Source of the DNA: Variovorax sp. YR216
GTDB taxonomy: Bacteria > Pseudomonadota > Gammaproteobacteria > Burkholderiales > Burkholderiaceae_C
Length of the DNA: 64,000 nucleotides
Assembly: GCF_900107745.1 (NCBI RefSeq)
Contig: NZ_FNRO01000001.1
Coordinates: forward strand, 248,001 to 312,000
Reading direction: 5' to 3'
In this document: positions 60,081 to 64,000 of the stretch, piece by piece
Layout: each line of letters opens with the position of its first letter
How positions within the stretch are numbered: position 1 is the stretch's first letter
The notes under the pieces: model-generated
What the model was told of the DNA's origin: nothing
Database searches by the model: none
Seen by the model: the letters and a program-made list of their open reading frames with translations, nothing else
Program-made: the position numbers and the translations under genes

Positions 60081-61442
60081 ATGAATCTCCGCACGAAGAT
60101 CGTTGCGCTCGCCATCGTGCCGCTGCTGACGGCACTGATGCTGGTCGCCTTCGCGGTGCGGCACCAGGAGCGTGACCTGGCGCAGCGCGAGCGCCTGCTG
60201 GCCGAACAGACCTACATGACCCAGCGACGCAGCGAACTGCGCAGCTATGTCGATCTTGCGGTGAGCGTCGTGCGGCCGCTCTACGACAGCGGCAAGGATG
60301 ACGAAGCGGTTCGTGCCGAGGCGCTGCGCCGGCTGGCCGCGCTAGACTACGGCGACGACGGCTATTTCTTCGTCTACGACCTCGAAGGCAGGTCGCTGAT
60401 GCATTCGCGGCAACCCGAACTGGTCGGACAGCGGCTCTGGGAACTGCGCGATTCGAAGGGCCGGCCCACGATCCAGGAACTGATCGCGCAGGCGCGCAGC
60501 GGCGGCGGCTACGTCGAGTACGAATGGCGCAAGCCATCCAACCAGCAGATGGCGCCCAAGCTCGGCTACGTGACCATCCTTCCGCGCTGGAACTGGATGG
60601 TCGGCACCGGCCTGTACCTCGACGACATCGACTCGGCGATGCATCGCCTCGACCAGCAGATGAGCGCCAATCTCACCACCACGATGCTGTGGATCGTCGG
60701 GATCGCGGCGCTGGGGATCGCGGTAGTGAGCGCGACGGGACTGCTGCTGAACCTCAGCGAGCATCGCGTGGCCGAGACCAAGCTGCGACAGCTCGCACGC
60801 CAGGTGGTGCAGTCGCAGGAGGACGAACGCGCGCACCTGGCGCGCGAACTGCACGACGGCACCAGCCAGACACTCGTGTCGGCGAAGCTGCTCATCGAAT
60901 CGGCGGTGGATGCGCTGGAGCGCGGCCGGCAGTCGGTGCCGGCTTCGCTGTCGAAGGCGCTGCAGCGTCTCAATGAGTCGCTCTCGGAGGTGCGCGGCAT
61001 CTCGCACCGGTTGCGCCCGGCGCTGCTCGACACGTTGGGCCTGCCGGCGGCGCTCGAACGGCTGGGCGCCGAGTTCGGCGACGAGGGGCCGATCGAGGCC
61101 GCGGTGTCGATCCACGGCACGCCGCGCGAGTTGCCGCAGGAAGTGAAGACCGCGCTGTTCCGCGTTGCGCAGGAGGCATTGACCAACGTGCACAAGCATT
61201 CGCATGCCACGATCGTCGACATCGCCCTGGCATTCGACGCCCGTCACGTACGGCTCGACATCACGGACGACGGCCGCGGCTTCGACGAAGCGGCGGTGCA
61301 GGCCGACCCCCGCAGCGGCATCGGCCTGCGCAACATGCGCGAACGCATTTCGGCGATCGGTGGGCGACTGGATGTGCTCTCGGGCGAGTCGGGCACGTCG
61401 ATCCTGGTCGAGGTGGCGCTCGAAGGTCCGGGGGCTGCATGA
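60081..61442 (+). CDS. sensor histidine kinase with cache domain (HisKA_3 type)
   Basis: A 453-residue membrane kinase. Helix 1 is IVALAIVPLLTALMLVAFAV; a periplasmic single-cache domain follows (GYFFVYDLEGRSLMHSRQPELVGQ near residue 94; WNWMVGTGLYLDD near residue 173), which binds small ligands such as carboxylates; helix 2 is TTTMLWIVGIAALGIAVVSATGLL; the phosphoacceptor is His258 in ARELHDGTSQTL (NarX/DegS-type), and the ATPase domain has DDGRGFDEA and GIGLRNMRERI. ATGA overlap with its regulator. Adjacent to cstA, so may sense pyruvate, peptides or related acids. Confidence 0.93.
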   Translation: MNLRTKIVALAIVPLLTALMLVAFAVRHQERDLAQRERLLAEQTYMTQRRSELRSYVDLAVSVVRPLYDSGKDDEAVRAEALRRLAALDYGDDGYFFVYDLEGRSLMHSRQPELVGQRLWELRDSKGRPTIQELIAQARSGGGYVEYEWRKPSNQQMAPKLGYVTILPRWNWMVGTGLYLDDIDSAMHRLDQQMSANLTTTMLWIVGIAALGIAVVSATGLLLNLSEHRVAETKLRQLARQVVQSQEDERAHLARELHDGTSQTLVSAKLLIESAVDALERGRQSVPASLSKALQRLNESLSEVRGISHRLRPALLDTLGLPAALERLGAEFGDEGPIEAAVSIHGTPRELPQEVKTALFRVAQEALTNVHKHSHATIVDIALAFDARHVRLDITDDGRGFDEAAVQADPRSGIGLRNMRERISAIGGRLDVLSGESGTSILVEVALEGPGAA

Positions 61443-62068
61443 GGAATCACGACACCATTCGCCTGTTTCTGGTGGACGACCACCCGCTTGTCCGCGACGG
61501 GCTGCGCGCGCGCCTTTCATCGCTGCCGGAAATCGACATCGTCGGCGAGGCGGACGGTGCCGCCGAGGCGCTCCCGCTGATCGAGGAACTGAAGCCCGAC
61601 CTCGTGCTGGCCGACGTCGGCATGAAAGACATCAATGGCATCGAACTTGCTGCCCGGCTCCAGGAGCGGCAGCCGGAGGTGCGCGTGGTCATGCTCAGCA
61701 TGTATGACAACCCCGAATACGTGCAGCAGGCGCTTCAGGCTGGTGCGCGCGGCTACGTGCTCAAGGATGCGCCGGCGAGCGAGATCGTCGCGGCCATCGA
61801 CGCGGTGACGGCGGGCGGGACCTTCCTGAGCCCGGCGGTGTCGAAGCGGCTGTTTCGCAACCAGACGCCGCGGCCGCTGCTGACGCCGCGCGAGAGCGAG
61901 ATCCTCTCGGCGCTCGGCCGTGGCGCATCGAGCAAGGAAATCGCGCTCGATCTGGGCCTGAGCGTGCGGACTGTCGAGGCGCACCGCCAGAGCATCAAGC
62001 GCCGCCTCGGCATCGAGGGGCAGGCGGAACTGATCAAGTACGCCGTCGAGCACGCCCGAAAGCTTTGA
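61439..62068 (+). CDS. LuxR/NarL family response regulator
   Basis: A 209-residue response regulator. Receiver domain with acidic pair Asp13-Asp14 and phosphoacceptor Asp59 (LVLADVGM), Lys in VLKDAPASE; C-terminal LuxR helix-turn-helix near residues 145-200 (LLTPRESEILSALGRGASSKEIALDLGLSVRTVEAHRQS). Cognate to the kinase encoded immediately upstream and overlapping it by four bases. A dyad (AGTGTC-TCGC-GACACT) before cstA could be its target. Confidence 0.95.
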   Translation: MRNHDTIRLFLVDDHPLVRDGLRARLSSLPEIDIVGEADGAAEALPLIEELKPDLVLADVGMKDINGIELAARLQERQPEVRVVMLSMYDNPEYVQQALQAGARGYVLKDAPASEIVAAIDAVTAGGTFLSPAVSKRLFRNQTPRPLLTPRESEILSALGRGASSKEIALDLGLSVRTVEAHRQSIKRRLGIEGQAELIKYAVEHARKL

Positions 62069-62130
62069 GGGTTATCCCTTAGGTGTTCTCGCGCGGGCGG
62101 CTTGCGCAGTGCAACCGATGCGCAGAAAGT

Positions 62131-62146
62131 AGTGTCTCGCGACACT
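62131..62146. promoter_or_regulatory. dyad upstream of cstA, candidate response-regulator site
   Basis: AGTGTC-TCGC-GACACT, six-base perfect arms around four bases, ending 29 bases before the cstA ATG. Placement between the two-component genes and cstA makes control by the upstream NarL-type regulator plausible. Confidence 0.4.
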
Positions 62147-62175
62147 CCCGGGGATCAGCTCAAGGAGACATCCGC

Positions 62176-64000
62176 ATGCAAAACCTGCGCCGCCACCTGG
62201 TGTGGCTTGTCGTCGCCGTCGTCGGTGCCTTCGCACTCGGAACGGTGGCGCTATCGCGAGGCGAATCCATCAACGCGCTCTGGATCGTCGTCGCGGCCAT
62301 CTGCACTTACCTGATCGCGTACCGCTACTACAGCCTTTTCATCGCCGAGCGCGTGCTCGGCCTTGACGGCAGCCGCATGACGCCGGCCCACCGTCACAAC
62401 GACGGGCTCGACTACGTGCCGACGGACAAGAACGTGCTGTTCGGGCACCACTTCGCGGCGATCGCGGGTGCAGGGCCGCTGGTGGGGCCGGTGCTCGCGG
62501 CGCAGATGGGCTACTTGCCCGGCCTGTTGTGGATCCTGGCCGGCGTGGTCTTCGCCGGGGCGGTGCAGGACTTCATCGTGCTGTTCATCTCGACGCGGCG
62601 CGATGGCCGCTCGCTCGGCGACCTGATCAAGCAGGAGATGGGCACGGTGCCCGGCATGATCGCGCTGTTCGGCACCTTCATGATCATGATCATCATCCTC
62701 GCGGTGCTGGCGCTGATCGTGGTGAAGGCGCTCGCCGAATCGCCATGGGGCACGTTCACGGTCGCAGCGACGATTCCGGTCGCGATCTTCATGGGGATCT
62801 ACCTGCGCTACATCCGCCCTGGCCGCATCGGCGAGATCTCCGTCATCGGCTTCGCGCTGCTGATGCTCGCGATCTACGGCGGTCAGGTGGTGAGCCAGAA
62901 CCCCGATTGGGCCGCCATGTTCACCTTCGACGGCAAGGCTCTGACCTGGATGCTGATCGGCTACGGCTTCATCGCCGCGAGCCTGCCGGTGTGGCTGCTG
63001 CTCGCGCCGCGTGACTACCTTTCGACCTTCCTGAAGATCGGCACGATCATCGCGCTGGCGATCGGCATCGTCTTCGTCGCGCCGCAGCTGCAGATGCCGG
63101 CTGTCACGCAGTTTGCGCAGGGCAATGGCCCGGTCTGGTCGGGCAGCCTGTTCCCGTTCCTCTTCATCACCATCGCCTGCGGCGCGGTGTCGGGCTTCCA
63201 TGCGCTGATCTCGTCGGGCACCACGCCCAAGATGCTGGACAACGAGCTCAACGCGCGCTTCATCGGCTACGGCGGCATGCTGGCCGAATCCTTCGTGGCG
63301 GTGATGGCGCTCGTCGCTGCCGCGTGCATCGATCCCGGCGTGTACTTCGCGATGAACAGTCCGGCCGCGCTCGTGGGTTCCACGCCGGACGCGGTGGCAC
63401 AGGCGATCTCCGGCTGGGGCTTCTCGGTCACGCCCGACATGCTGCTGCAGACCGCCAAGGACGTCGGCGAGACGACCATCCTCGGCCGTGCGGGCGGTGC
63501 GCCGACGCTGGCGGTGGGCATGGCCCACATCCTTCACCAGGTCGTGGGCGGGCAGGCCATGATGGCCTTCTGGTACCACTTCGCGATCCTGTTCGAGGCG
63601 CTCTTCATCTTGACGGCGGTGGACGCCGGCACGCGCGCCGGCCGCTTCATGCTGCAGGACCTGCTGGGCAGCTTCGTGCCAGTACTGAAGCGCACCGACC
63701 TGATCGTGGCCAACCTGACCGCGACTTTTCTCTGCGTTGCGGCCTGGGGTTACTTCCTCTATCAGGGCGTGGTCGATCCGCTCGGCGGCATCAACACGCT
63801 GTGGCCGCTCTTCGGCATCTCCAACCAGATGCTCGCTGCCGTGGCGCTGATGCTGGGCGTGGTGGTGCTGTACCGCATGAAGCGCGAGCGCTATGCGTGG
63901 GTCGCCATTGCACCCGCCGCATGGCTGCTGGTATGCACCTTGACCGCCGGCTGGCAGAAGATCTTCTCGCCGGACCCGAAGGTCGGCTTCCTGTCGCATG
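62176..64000 (+). CDS. cstA: carbon starvation protein CstA, partial (3' end outside window)
   Basis: 608 codons are visible of a family usually near 690. A many-helix inner-membrane transporter for pyruvate and/or peptides: helices from LVWLVVAVVGAFALGTVAL onward, family motifs HFAAIAGAGPLVGPVLAAQMGYLP near residue 92, SGFHALISSGTTPKML near residue 340 and TILGRAGGAPTLAVGMAHI near residue 436. AAGGAGACATCCGC precedes the ATG. The upstream histidine kinase and regulator may control it, as BtsSR and YpdAB do for related carriers in E. coli, though those are LytTR-type and not related to this pair. Confidence 0.95.
   Translation, partial: MQNLRRHLVWLVVAVVGAFALGTVALSRGESINALWIVVAAICTYLIAYRYYSLFIAERVLGLDGSRMTPAHRHNDGLDYVPTDKNVLFGHHFAAIAGAGPLVGPVLAAQMGYLPGLLWILAGVVFAGAVQDFIVLFISTRRDGRSLGDLIKQEMGTVPGMIALFGTFMIMIIILAVLALIVVKALAESPWGTFTVAATIPVAIFMGIYLRYIRPGRIGEISVIGFALLMLAIYGGQVVSQNPDWAAMFTFDGKALTWMLIGYGFIAASLPVWLLLAPRDYLSTFLKIGTIIALAIGIVFVAPQLQMPAVTQFAQGNGPVWSGSLFPFLFITIACGAVSGFHALISSGTTPKMLDNELNARFIGYGGMLAESFVAVMALVAAACIDPGVYFAMNSPAALVGSTPDAVAQAISGWGFSVTPDMLLQTAKDVGETTILGRAGGAPTLAVGMAHILHQVVGGQAMMAFWYHFAILFEALFILTAVDAGTRAGRFMLQDLLGSFVPVLKRTDLIVANLTATFLCVAAWGYFLYQGVVDPLGGINTLWPLFGISNQMLAAVALMLGVVVLYRMKRERYAWVAIAPAAWLLVCTLTAGWQKIFSPDPKVGFLSH

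Noticed and set aside
62251..63999. A long minus-strand frame opposite cstA, rich in Asp, Glu, Arg and His
   Set aside because: The plus strand encodes CstA motifs through the whole length; the antisense product is composed of charged repeats without a domain.
1..64000. Search for tRNA, rRNA, CRISPR arrays, transposases and phage genes
   Set aside because: No cloverleaf-type stretch, regular spacer repeat, DDE motif protein or integrase was seen on either strand; a covariance-model scan would be needed to exclude small RNAs.

Overview
The window looks like chromosomal DNA from a GC-rich betaproteobacterium of the Comamonadaceae, most likely Variovorax or a close relative. That placement is inferred from base composition, dense operons with ATGA start/stop overlaps, the large stock of CoA-ester, transporter and detoxification genes, and the intergenic repeats; no rRNA is present to prove it. 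I support 58 protein genes, two of them cut by the window edges. I saw no tRNA, rRNA, CRISPR array, transposase, integrase or prophage gene.

Layout. 1-6851 (+): a tight eight-gene unit for CoA-ester or lipid-like substrates (two acyl-CoA dehydrogenases, SDR, hotdog thioesterase, zinc-free MDR reductase, Dabb protein, GST). 6858-10749 (-): two methyltransferases and a Kelch-propeller lipoprotein. 10965-15624: SDR, DUF1428, aldo/keto reductase, MFS pump and a divergent LysR regulator. 15621-19225 (+): a pqiABC-type lipid-transport operon whose PqiA is split into two genes and whose first gene overlaps the LysR stop. 19242-27206: alkyltransferase, three MFS exporters, two hydrolases. 27346-36332 (+): six genes that look like one oxidative system (di-heme c-type lipoprotein, GMC flavoenzyme, two orphan proteins, DyP peroxidase, catalase-like protein). 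36392-41336 (-): a complete chaperone-usher pilus operon. 42460-45244 (-): DUF2239, MATE pump and GST behind a recognisable promoter with paired palindromes. 45962-49700 (+): Tex, patatin, DUF3185. 49702-57278 (-): a run of eight same-strand genes centred on a cobalt-type nitrile hydratase. 57399-64000 (+): esterases, a thioesterase-GNAT fusion, a two-component system and cstA.

The most unusual features are the 27-36 kb oxidative cluster, in which a catalase-like protein keeps the proximal heme Arg-x3-Tyr motif but has Asn where the distal His is expected and a membrane protein carries an internal duplication; and a roughly 60-bp intercistronic repeat present three times, each time placed exactly between the ATGA of an upstream stop and the start of the next gene, so that it forms a 20-21 codon bridge reading frame and supplies a ribosome-binding site.

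The functional theme is catabolic and detoxifying soil or rhizosphere metabolism: CoA-ester oxidation, nitrile hydration, drug efflux, peroxide chemistry, envelope lipid transport and surface adhesion.
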